NCBI GenBank assembly: GCA_900548905.1
Contig: URMK01000019.1
Coordinates: 38,544-102,543 of the forward strand
Length of the DNA stretch: 64,000 nucleotides
Reading direction: 5' to 3'
Source: an uncultured Lachnospiraceae bacterium
GTDB taxonomy: Bacteria > Bacillota > Clostridia > Lachnospirales > Lachnospiraceae
Position 1 is the first letter of the stretch. Each line of letters starts with the position of its first letter. Made by a program: the position numbers and the translations under genes. Below the pieces are notes generated by a model. That model was not told where the DNA came from, searched no databases, and saw nothing but the letters and a program-made list of their open reading frames with translations. This document shows, in pieces, positions 9,361 through 17,145 of the stretch.

Positions 9361-10980
9361 TTATTTTTCCAGACCTTCCAGATAAGCCGTAAACTGGGCT
9401 ATAAATTCTTCCCTTATTTTCTCAAGGCCGGCCGTCTCACATTTACTGTTCAGCTCCGCAAGTGTCCCTTCCACATCTTCCACAAGTCCCAGCTCCAGCA
9501 GAGGCACATACTGGGAGCAGGCTTCGTTCATTGCAGCCAGTTCGCTCTTTACGGAGGAATCATCAAAAATGAAGCCGCTTGTCACCTCGGAAATGGCATC
9601 CCCCATTAGCTCCTGGCGGATTGCACTCTGGGTAGTTCCCGCTTCTCCCAGGATCCGTTCCAGCGCATCGTTTTTAAGTCCCCAGGAAACAGGCGCATTC
9701 CCCACGGCATAGTTGGCCTGATCCGCACCCAGCGTATAGGTGGTGTCGCTGGTGGCATTGTAGGTGGATCCTTCGATGCCGTATCTGCAGATGTCATAGC
9801 ATTCCTTATCAAACTTCAGCACATCCAGCACCATAAGCGCACGCTCCGTGTTTTCGGAAACGGCCGGAATCGCAAATCCATCCCCGGTATAAACCCCCTT
9901 TACATGGACTACGCCCGGCGTTACATTGACCAGCTCGGCTTTCCATTCCGGATGCTCGGAATCCACAACATTTTTTGCAGATTCACAGGTATCCAGATTC
10001 CAGAAAAGAGCGGCGCTTGTCCCGTTTTGGAAGGCATCCAGAGGAGAGGTGGTATTGGAAACCGCATTTTTGGACCAGAAGCCCTTATCCGCCCAGCTCT
10101 TAACCAGCTTGCAGTATTCCAGATACTCATCGGTGCCGTACTGCCATACCACATCATCCGCGGTGGGGTTTTCCCCTTTATAGAAATAGCCGAAATATTT
10201 ACCGCTTCCCACACTCATGGGAACCAGATTGTTCCTGCTCTGGAACAGGTTCATGGACATTTCCACCGCGTCCCCTGCTGCCGCGTAAGGATATATGCCT
10301 TCTTCCTTTTCTGCCACTGCGGTAAAATATTCTTCCAGCTTTTCGACGCTGTCGATTTTATCCATTCCGTATTTTTCACGAAGATCGCCCCGGATCAGCA
10401 CAGGCATTGCATTATTCACATAAGGGCTGTTTTTGGGTATCATATAGCATTTGCCGTTAATTTTTGCCTGCTCAAATGCCATGCTGTCCTGGCCCTGCGT
10501 TGTCTGAGGCATATATTTGCCCAGCAGATCATCGGTTATTTCCATAAAGGCGCCCTTCGTGGCTTCTTCATAGTAAAAGGCCCAGGTTGATGTGTAAATA
10601 ATGTCAATATTTTCGCCGCTTGCAAGGAGCAGGGAATATTTCTGTGAGTAATCACTGAGTGCTATATAGCTGATATCCAGCGTACAGTTGAGTTTTTCTT
10701 CCAGCTTTTCGTTTAAAGCCGCTTCCACCTCATCGGCAATGACGGGTTCGTCGCCGATAACATACATAACCAGCTCTTTGTGCTCCGAGATATCGTTTCC
10801 GCCATATTCCTGTGCAGTTTCCCCGCCGGCCTGTGTGCTTTCCCCTGCCGCACCGGCGCTTTCCGATGCCGGCCGGCTGCCTTCCGGCGTCCCGGCTGCG
10901 GTATCCTTACCGCATGCCGTAAAAATACAGGTACTAAACATCATGATACCTAACAGTACCCCCAACACTTTCTTTTTCAT
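9361..10980 (-). CDS. Sugar-binding lipoprotein, LplA-like
   Basis: About 539 residues, a solute-binding lipoprotein of the LplA-like class that partners LplB/LplC permeases. The signal peptide ends in the lipobox FTAC, predicted lipidated Cys23, and is followed by a Ser/Ala/Gly/Glu-rich linker. The start at 10980 is preferred over two nearby upstream ATGs because AAAGGAG sits 8 bases ahead of it. Unlike the other modules here, the binding protein is the last gene of its operon, after both permeases, and no intercistronic hairpin is seen. Substrate unknown; it belongs with the clan GH-G-like/GH127-like enzymes at 17146-21596. Confidence 0.88.
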   Translation of the reverse strand: MKKKVLGVLLGIMMFSTCIFTACGKDTAAGTPEGSRPASESAGAAGESTQAGGETAQEYGGNDISEHKELVMYVIGDEPVIADEVEAALNEKLEEKLNCTLDISYIALSDYSQKYSLLLASGENIDIIYTSTWAFYYEEATKGAFMEITDDLLGKYMPQTTQGQDSMAFEQAKINGKCYMIPKNSPYVNNAMPVLIRGDLREKYGMDKIDSVEKLEEYFTAVAEKEEGIYPYAAAGDAVEMSMNLFQSRNNLVPMSVGSGKYFGYFYKGENPTADDVVWQYGTDEYLEYCKLVKSWADKGFWSKNAVSNTTSPLDAFQNGTSAALFWNLDTCESAKNVVDSEHPEWKAELVNVTPGVVHVKGVYTGDGFAIPAVSENTERALMVLDVLKFDKECYDICRYGIEGSTYNATSDTTYTLGADQANYAVGNAPVSWGLKNDALERILGEAGTTQSAIRQELMGDAISEVTSGFIFDDSSVKSELAAMNEACSQYVPLLELGLVEDVEGTLAELNSKCETAGLEKIREEFIAQFTAYLEGLEK

Positions 10981-11016
10981 TCTCATTACTCCTTTCATGT
11001 ATCACACGAATCTGCC

Positions 11017-11916
11017 TTATCCTTTGACAGATCCTAAAGTTAACCCTTTTACAAAATATTTCTGGACGAACGGATACACCAGTATGATAGGGCCGGTAGC
11101 CACAATCGTAAGTGCCATTTTCGTGGATTCAATAGGCATGGAGCTTACGGAAATAGCCGACTGGCTGGCTATCTCCCGGAGGGCCTTGATACTGCCCATC
11201 AGCTGGTACAGCAGATACTGCAGATCGAACAGCTCCTTTTTATCTATAAAAAGCATACACATATACCAGTCATTCCAGTAGGCCAGTGCCGTAAACAATC
11301 CGATTGTGGCAACCACCGGTTTGGACAAGGGCAGAATCAGTTTTACAAAAATACGGAAATCTCCTGCCCCGTCAATCTTTGCGGATTCCGTAATTTCACC
11401 GGGTATCCCTCCCATAAACCCTTTCACCAGGATGATGTTCCACACCGAAACAATCGTGGGGATAATCAGCGCCCATATGGTATTTTTCAAATGAAGGGTT
11501 TTCACACACAGGATGTACCAGGGGACAAGCCCGCCGGAAAAGAGGGTTGTGAAGAAAAAGTAAAAGGAAAACAGGTTCCTCCATTTAAAATCCTTTCTCT
11601 GAAGCACATACCCCGTCATGGCGTTCACAAAAACGCTCAAAGCCGTCCCGACAATTGTTACAAACGCCGTCACCCCGTATGCCCGCAGGATTTTGGCAGG
11701 ATTCTTGAAAATCAGTTCATAAGCCGATGTGGAAAATTCCTGCGGCCATAAAACATAACCGTTTTTTATAATGTAGCTTTCGCTGGTGAACGAGGAAGCG
11801 ATTATAAGAAAAAACGGAATAATGCATACAAGCCCAAACAGGCACAGCAGCGGATACCCCACCGCCTTGAAGCACAGCGTATCCCCATGCCCGCTTTTTT
11901 GATTTATTCTCCGCAT
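11017..11916 (-). CDS. Sugar ABC transporter permease, LplC type
   Basis: About 299 residues, with six hydrophobic segments, the EAA loop ITESAKIDGAGDF...LPLSKP and the C-terminal PFVQKYFVKGLTLGSVKG ending that marks LplC/YtcP permeases. Of two close ATGs, the second (11916) sits 6 bases after GAGGA while the first abuts it, so 11916 is chosen. It follows the LplB-type gene with a 73-base gap and precedes the binding protein. It forms the heterodimeric channel with the LplB-type partner. Confidence 0.9.
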   Translation of the reverse strand: MRRINQKSGHGDTLCFKAVGYPLLCLFGLVCIIPFFLIIASSFTSESYIIKNGYVLWPQEFSTSAYELIFKNPAKILRAYGVTAFVTIVGTALSVFVNAMTGYVLQRKDFKWRNLFSFYFFFTTLFSGGLVPWYILCVKTLHLKNTIWALIIPTIVSVWNIILVKGFMGGIPGEITESAKIDGAGDFRIFVKLILPLSKPVVATIGLFTALAYWNDWYMCMLFIDKKELFDLQYLLYQLMGSIKALREIASQSAISVSSMPIESTKMALTIVATGPIILVYPFVQKYFVKGLTLGSVKG

Positions 11917-11989
11917 ATCCATTCCTCTTTTCTGTGTACTGTCAAATCACGTTGTCTTCCGCCCTCTGCCAAAAGGATTCCGGCAGCCG

Positions 11990-12934
11990 TCAGAATAACG
12001 CATAATCGCTTTGCACCCGTTTCACAATACCATTTACAAGCATAATCGTTGCAAAACACAAAATCGACTGGTAAAATCCGGCAGACGCCGCCATCCCTAT
12101 ATCGGAGGTTTCCAGCAGGGAACGGAATACAAAGGTATCGATTACATCCGTAGAATCATACAGCGCCCCGTTCTTTCCCACCAGCTGATAAAACAAATCC
12201 AGATTCCCCCTGAAAATTTTGCTCACATCCAGCAGAACCATGGTGACAACGGTAGGCAGGATAGCCGGAAAGGTCACATGACGCACCCTCTGGAAAATAT
12301 TTGCGCCGTCAATTTTGGCCGATTCATGCAGCTGCATATCCACGCCGGTTACGGCCGCCAGATATACCACCATACTATAGCCCACGCTTTTCCAGGCATT
12401 AAACACCACGATCAGGATTCTCCAGGCCGGCCCGTTGGCGTAAATATTAACCGGCTCCAGGCCGAGCATCCCCAGAACACCATTCACCACACCATTTTCA
12501 TAATTCAGAAGGTTATAGGCAATGGTCCCCACAATAACCCAGGATACAAAGTAAGGCAGGAAGATGGCCGACTGGGTTATCTTCTTAAAATACTTGTTGC
12601 CGGCCTCACTCAGGATGATGGCAAACAATACTGCCAGCCCTGTGTTTACGGCAATGAAGGACAGGTTGTACAAAAAGGTATTGGCCGTGACGCTGAAGGC
12701 TTTTCCCGACAAAAAGAAAAATTGGAAATTGTCAAAAATCCCCTCCGTCCACGGACTGCCCCATATACCATCCCTGTAATTGAAATTCTTAAACGCCAGG
12801 ATCATACCGCCCATGGGAAGATAGGCAAATATGAAAATAGTTACTGCTGCTGGCAGAAGCATGAGCAAAAGAGTCCTGCTTTTCTTTAGCTCATGAAAAA
12901 AAGCGTTCCCCCTGCCTTTTCCGGAAGCCGTCAT
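11990..12934 (-). CDS. Sugar ABC transporter permease, LplB type
   Basis: A 314-residue permease with the LplB/YteP signature near the N-terminus (PMGGMILAFKNFN, then GIWGSPW) and the EAA loop LHESAKIDGANIFQR. First gene of a minus-strand operon (LplB, LplC, binding protein). GGAGG lies 7 bases before the ATG. The 238-base divergent region shared with the plus-strand response regulator at 13173 holds a two-box motif (12956-12996) also found before the glycosidase operon at 17146, suggesting common control. Confidence 0.9.
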   Translation of the reverse strand: MTASGKGRGNAFFHELKKSRTLLLMLLPAAVTIFIFAYLPMGGMILAFKNFNYRDGIWGSPWTEGIFDNFQFFFLSGKAFSVTANTFLYNLSFIAVNTGLAVLFAIILSEAGNKYFKKITQSAIFLPYFVSWVIVGTIAYNLLNYENGVVNGVLGMLGLEPVNIYANGPAWRILIVVFNAWKSVGYSMVVYLAAVTGVDMQLHESAKIDGANIFQRVRHVTFPAILPTVVTMVLLDVSKIFRGNLDLFYQLVGKNGALYDSTDVIDTFVFRSLLETSDIGMAASAGFYQSILCFATIMLVNGIVKRVQSDYALF

Positions 12935-12955
12935 ACATATTCCTCCTTGCTTTTT

Positions 12956-12996
12956 TTACGATTCGTTCGACACATTTATCCTAGCATCTGTGCGGG
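12956..12996. promoter_or_regulatory. Two-box motif, copy 1 (candidate operator)
   Basis: TTACGATTCGTTCGACA (12956-12972), 13 bases, then ATCTGTGCGGG (12986-12996), just upstream of the LplB start. The same two boxes recur at 17049-17087 (16 of 17 and 9 of 10 bases identical). The two copies flank the response regulator/kinase gene pair, so the motif is a candidate binding site for that regulator. Confidence 0.5.
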
Positions 12997-13111
12997 ACAA
13001 ATAAAATCAGACTATTTTTTTATAAATAGCACAATCTTTAACTGCCACATTTTGAGCCATTGCACCCTATTTTTATATATGCTATGCTTTACAACAGATT
13101 TGGACTAGCCG

Positions 13112-13150
13112 GGTTAGCGTTCCGCGCGCAGGGCGGGCGGAACGCTAACC
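13112..13150 (+). promoter_or_regulatory. Long inverted repeat directly before the response-regulator start
   Basis: GGTTAGCGTTCCGC / GCGGAACGCTAACC, a perfect 14-bp GC-rich inverted repeat with an 11-base centre. It can extend by GCC/GGC past one mismatch. It ends only a few bases before the strong AGGAGGAGG ribosome binding site at 13157-13165. No T-run follows, so it is not a simple terminator. It could be an operator or an mRNA hairpin affecting translation of the regulator. Confidence 0.65.
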
Positions 13151-13172
13151 TGGCGTAGGAGGAGGTATTGTC

Positions 13173-14765
13173 ATGAGGCTGCTTCTTGTGGATGATGAAC
13201 GGTTTACAAGAGAAGGAATCTATTCCCTCACCCCCTGGAAGGAACTGGGGATCGATGAGGTGATAACCGCAGAGGACGGGGAAGACGGGCTGGAAAAAGC
13301 GTTGTTGTTTGCACCGGAGATCGTATTAACTGATGTGAAAATGCCCCGCATGGACGGCGTTGCCATGTCTTTTCAGATAAGGGAAAAATTCCCGGACTGC
13401 AGTATTATTTTTATGAGCGGCTATGCGGACAAGGAATATCTGAAATCTGCTATCCGCCTGTCTGCGGTGAATTATATTGAAAAACCCTTCCAGCCGGATG
13501 AACTGCATTCCACCCTGCGTATTGCGGCAGAGAAATACCGTTCCCAGGCGGCACGGGAGAATTCTGCCAATGAGCTGACCCATAAGCTTCATTTAAGCCT
13601 TCCTGCAATCCGGACTAAAATCGCAGTGGCCCTGCTCCACCCGTCCGCATCCGGGACGGAGCTGGACGAATATATCCGGATCGCTTATCCGGATCTGCGC
13701 AGGGAAGGATCCTGGATTACCTTCCTGATCCTGCTGCTCAATGATACGGACGGGACAGCAGATACCGGCGGTGCCATTCAGGACGCGATCTGCGATTTGC
13801 TTGACAGCAGGCTTGCCCTATCCGATTTTTCCCATGTGATTATAGGGCAGAAAAGCGATCAGGTTATTGTCGTGCACATGAATCTGACGGATCGCAAAGG
13901 GGAAGCGGTGCCCTCCTCCCAGATAGGAAACATCTGCTATATGCTGTGTGACATTTTAAAAAGCACCTGTCGTTTTCTTTTGGCTACCGGCCATCCGGTG
14001 GACGGCTTCGAACAGATTTATGATTCCTACCAGACCGCATCCATCTGCCTGCAGCGGGGATTTTTCCACAAAGAGAACGCCGTTTTATTTTACGAAGAGA
14101 AACACAACCATCTCGTTTACCAGTTTTCGGAGGATAGCCTGCGGCCCTTTGAAAAAGCGCTTCAGCAGCATGATGAAACGGCCGCCTGTTCCTATGTGGT
14201 CAGTCTGGTGGAGCGGCTGAGGCGTTTTGACGGCACCCTGGTCAGCAGCGTGAAAAACTTTTTTATCCGTGCCTACCGCTGTCTCTATGAATCCGCCCGG
14301 TTATACGCAAGTACGGCCTTCGCCCCGGAGGAAACCCCGGAAACACTGGATGACCGCATATGGAAAATGTCCTTTCTGTCGGATATTGAGCAGGAACTGC
14401 TCAACCGGCTCCATGTTTTTTTCCATACCACGGACGACCGGTATACCCAATATCCCCTCGCCTGTCAGCTGCGGCTGTACATCGATGAAAATTATGAAAA
14501 GGAGGATCTTTCCCTCCAGGAAATCGCGGAACAGTTCTCCGTGAGCGAATCCTATCTCTGCGTCCTTTTCAAGAAAGCTTTTGACCACACGATCAATCAA
14601 TATATCATAGACCGCAGGATAGAAAAAGCGAAGGAATACCTGAAAAATACCAATAAAAAAATCAAAGAGATTGCGGAGCTGGTGGGGTACCGCGACTGTA
14701 ATTATTTTATCCGTATTTTCAAGAAAACCACCGGAATGACCCCTGCGGACTATCGCTCTTTCTGA
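13173..14765 (+). CDS. YesN-type response regulator with AraC DNA-binding domain
   Basis: A 530-residue transcription factor. The receiver domain has DDE at residues 7-9 and phospho-acceptor Asp54 (VLTDVKMPRMDG). A long linker region follows, then a C-terminal AraC domain (SLQEIAEQFSVSESYLCVLFK and IKEIAELVGYRDCNYFIRIFK). A strong AGGAGG site precedes the ATG. The kinase gene follows after 18 bases. Divergent from the LplB-LplC-binding protein operon and upstream of a glycosidase operon; it probably activates both. Confidence 0.92.
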   Translation: MRLLLVDDERFTREGIYSLTPWKELGIDEVITAEDGEDGLEKALLFAPEIVLTDVKMPRMDGVAMSFQIREKFPDCSIIFMSGYADKEYLKSAIRLSAVNYIEKPFQPDELHSTLRIAAEKYRSQAARENSANELTHKLHLSLPAIRTKIAVALLHPSASGTELDEYIRIAYPDLRREGSWITFLILLLNDTDGTADTGGAIQDAICDLLDSRLALSDFSHVIIGQKSDQVIVVHMNLTDRKGEAVPSSQIGNICYMLCDILKSTCRFLLATGHPVDGFEQIYDSYQTASICLQRGFFHKENAVLFYEEKHNHLVYQFSEDSLRPFEKALQQHDETAACSYVVSLVERLRRFDGTLVSSVKNFFIRAYRCLYESARLYASTAFAPEETPETLDDRIWKMSFLSDIEQELLNRLHVFFHTTDDRYTQYPLACQLRLYIDENYEKEDLSLQEIAEQFSVSESYLCVLFKKAFDHTINQYIIDRRIEKAKEYLKNTNKKIKEIAELVGYRDCNYFIRIFKKTTGMTPADYRSF

Positions 14766-14783
14766 TCCGCGGAAAGGAAGCCT

Positions 14784-16625
14784 ATGATTTACAGCCATCT
14801 GAAAAAAAGCCGTTTTGTCCGCACGCTGCTTCTGGTTTTCAACAATAGCAGCCTTCACAGGAAAATAGTCCTCACCTATTTTTTCTTTGTGTTTATCCTC
14901 GTGGGAATCCTGGCGGCCTCCATCTATACCTTTACAGCCTCGGCCATACGTACCCAGAATACGTTCAGCCTCCAGCAGGGCTTTAACCAGGCCAGTTCCT
15001 ATCTCACCTATAAATTGAACGGCATCAGTTCTTCCAGTGACATGGTCATCTATAACGTATCGCTCAATGACGTTCTCAACAAGGATCTGCAAAGCTATTC
15101 CGTCATGGATCAGATTGCCGATTCCAAAATGATCCTCCACCTGATGAAAAGCATGCAGGAGAGCGAGGATATTAAACGGGCACGTATTTATGTCCCGGAT
15201 TCCCTTATTTTTTCCGGGAACAATGTAAATATCTGCCCGCTGTCCCAGGCTCAGTCCGCCTCATGGTGGACCCCTCTTTTCCAGAAAAAAGGGCTTCACC
15301 TGTTTGTGGGAAATGACAGCCTGGAAGATACCACGTACCGGGACGGAGCGTGTATTGCCCTAATCAGGGCCATGTACCGGCAGGACAATTATTCCGAGCT
15401 TTCCTTTATCCTCCGGCTGGATATTCCCCTGCGCACGGTAGAGGGCATCCTGAATTCCGCCAATTATACGTTTGACAGCTGTACCCTCCTGCTGGATCAT
15501 ACGGGAAAAATAATAGCAAACTCCAATATCGGGGATCCGTTCCCCCTCCTGGAAACCACCCCGGGAAAACTGACCCTGCCTTCGTTTGCGGAAGATGCCG
15601 TGGTCCCGATCCAGCTGGACGGCCAGAAATACATGGCCATGCAGTCCTCCATCCGGGGAACCGAATGGAATATGGTAACCCTGGTCCCCTATTCCTCTTT
15701 CATCCTCGCCATTACCTCCCTTGTGAAAATAATATGCGGCGTATCCGCCCTGATTCTGCTTCTGGCATGGTTTTTGTCCAAGCCCGTCGCCTATACCATC
15801 ACCAAAAGAATCGATTCCCTGTGCGGCTATATGCAGCAGACAAAGGACGGCATTTTAAAAGAGGTGCCGGATATGATTTACAAGGACGAAATCGGTACCC
15901 TGACCGAGAACTATAACTTTATGATTGCCAGGATCCACACGCTCCTGCATGAAAACTACCAGATGGGAAGAGAACTGAAAAGCGCGGAATATAAAGCCCT
16001 GCAGTCACAGATCAACCCCCATTTCCTGTATAATACCCTGGATATGATAAGCTGGCTTTCCTATCAGCAGAAACCGGAGCAGATCAGCTCCGTCGTATAT
16101 TCCCTCGCCAGCTTTTACAAGCTGTCCCTGAACAAGGGTAAATATATCGTACCCATCAGCGATGAAATCAGCCATGTGACCTATTACATGAAAATACAGG
16201 ATTTACGTTTTTCCGGGGAAATCCGTTTTCTCACCGACATTGATCCGGTCATCCTGCAGTACTCCATACCGAAAATCACCCTGCAGCCTATCGTGGAAAA
16301 CGCCCTTTTCCACGGCATCCTGGAAAAAAAGAGCAAGAGCGGACAAATAACCATACACGGCCTCCTCTCCGGGGAAGAGGTGATACTCATCGTTGCAGAT
16401 GACGGGGTCGGCATCCCGCCCGCACAGCTGGGAAAGCTTCTGGAGCCTTCCGCTTCCGACGAACACCAGGGTGATACCGGCAGCCATTACGGCCTGCGCA
16501 ATATAAACAAACGTATGAAGCTGCAATATGGGGAGCAATACGGCCTGTCCTTTGAAAGCAGGCCCGGAGAGGGCACGAAAGTAATCCTTCATCTGCCTTC
16601 CCTCCATGTGGACGAACTGACCTGA
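14784..16625 (+). CDS. YesM-type sensor histidine kinase
   Basis: A 613-residue membrane kinase. Transmembrane helix 1 spans roughly residues 30-52. An extracytoplasmic domain of about 250 residues follows, then helix 2 near 305-330, a HAMP region, the NPHFLYNTLDMI motif with phosphorylated His413, and an ATPase domain with LQPIVENALFHG and VADDGVGIPP. Paired with the upstream response regulator. By family analogy it reads an extracellular sugar signal, perhaps via the LplA-like protein at 9361-10980. Confidence 0.93.
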   Translation: MIYSHLKKSRFVRTLLLVFNNSSLHRKIVLTYFFFVFILVGILAASIYTFTASAIRTQNTFSLQQGFNQASSYLTYKLNGISSSSDMVIYNVSLNDVLNKDLQSYSVMDQIADSKMILHLMKSMQESEDIKRARIYVPDSLIFSGNNVNICPLSQAQSASWWTPLFQKKGLHLFVGNDSLEDTTYRDGACIALIRAMYRQDNYSELSFILRLDIPLRTVEGILNSANYTFDSCTLLLDHTGKIIANSNIGDPFPLLETTPGKLTLPSFAEDAVVPIQLDGQKYMAMQSSIRGTEWNMVTLVPYSSFILAITSLVKIICGVSALILLLAWFLSKPVAYTITKRIDSLCGYMQQTKDGILKEVPDMIYKDEIGTLTENYNFMIARIHTLLHENYQMGRELKSAEYKALQSQINPHFLYNTLDMISWLSYQQKPEQISSVVYSLASFYKLSLNKGKYIVPISDEISHVTYYMKIQDLRFSGEIRFLTDIDPVILQYSIPKITLQPIVENALFHGILEKKSKSGQITIHGLLSGEEVILIVADDGVGIPPAQLGKLLEPSASDEHQGDTGSHYGLRNINKRMKLQYGEQYGLSFESRPGEGTKVILHLPSLHVDELT

Positions 16626-16775
16626 TATGTGAATCCGGGGTAAAAAGGCCTGAGAGCGGTCCGGATATGACGGAGAGTACCCGGAGGCCACAAACCATAT
16701 TTTACATGCCGTGAATTTTTATCAGTCCTTTTTTACCTGTCAGGAAATTTGGTAATGGTCAATAACTTTTGGTAA

Positions 16776-16804
16776 TTGACACCTCAAAAAAGCAATGCTA
16801 TAAT
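16776..16804 (+). promoter_or_regulatory. Consensus sigma-A promoter
   Basis: TTGACA (16776-16781), a 17-base spacer and TATAAT (16799-16804): a perfect match to the housekeeping consensus. Transcription would start near 16811, leaving a leader of about 335 bases before the glycosidase start at 17146. A perfect promoter on a sugar operon suggests control acts after initiation, or by a repressor. Confidence 0.85.
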
Positions 16805-16807
16805 CTC

Positions 16808-17036
16808 AGCCAAGAGCCGGAAAAAAACAAAGATGTGTCCGCCTGGCTCGTTGTATACTATCTGCATACGGAGATAGGGAAGATCTCCGTTACTGTTCAA
16901 TCAGTACTGTGCATTTACTGCACTGTACGTTAGATAGTGATTCAAGAGTGCATAAATTCCATCGCCGTAGGCGATTTTAAATGGATTTATGCATGTTACT
17001 GATCTCGGAGTGATCAGTAACAAGATCTCCGTTTAC
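16808..17036 (+). ncRNA. Multi-hairpin structured leader RNA (candidate cis-regulatory RNA)
   Basis: A dense chain of complementary segments. An outer stem ACTATCT/AGATAGT (16857-16863 with 16932-16938) encloses three hairpins: CGGAGAT/ATCTCCG (16869-16889), TACTG/CAGTA (16890-16905) and GTACTGTGCA/TGCACTGTAC (16904-16928). Next come a long stem GCATAAA..TCCA/TGGA..TTTATGC with inner ATCGCC/GGCGAT (16950-16992), and a perfect 10-bp hairpin GTTACTGATC/GATCAGTAAC (16995-17021). AAGATCTCCGTT occurs at 16880 and again at 17022, so the first CGGAGAT could also pair with the second copy, offering an alternative fold. Could instead be a dispersed palindromic repeat; family not recognised. Confidence 0.45.
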
Positions 17037-17048
17037 CGCATGTCCTTC

Positions 17049-17087
17049 TTACGATTCGTTTGACATCTGAACCTATTATCTGTCCGG
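17049..17087. promoter_or_regulatory. Two-box motif, copy 2 (candidate operator)
   Basis: TTACGATTCGTTTGACA (17049-17065), 12 bases, then ATCTGTCCGG (17078-17087), in the same strand orientation as the copy at 12956-12996. It lies between the structured leader and the glycosidase start at 17146. Confidence 0.5.
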
Positions 17088-17145
17088 ATTTACGGACTTA
17101 TCGGGAACCTGTCTCTTCCGTTCCCGTCAGGAAAGGATGGCAAAC

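Larger units (their letters stand above)
16626..17145 (+). other. 520-base intergenic region with promoter, structured leader and motif
   Basis: No protein gene seen. In order it holds about 150 bases of plain sequence after the kinase stop, a perfect sigma-A promoter (16776-16804), a chain of stem-loops (16808-17036), the second copy of the two-box motif (17049-17087), and a small hairpin CGGGAAC/GTTCCCG (17102-17126) just before the glycosidase ribosome binding site. Confidence 0.7.

Noticed and set aside
16857..16938. Cloverleaf-like fold that might be a tRNA
   Set aside because: The stems enclose three hairpins, but there is no TTCRA T-loop consensus, no anticodon-arm geometry and no 7-bp acceptor with CCA end.
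16880..17033. Direct repeat AAGATCTCCGTT as ends of a transposon
   Set aside because: The enclosed 140 bases hold only hairpins with no coding capacity or terminal inverted repeats; a structured RNA or small palindromic element is simpler.
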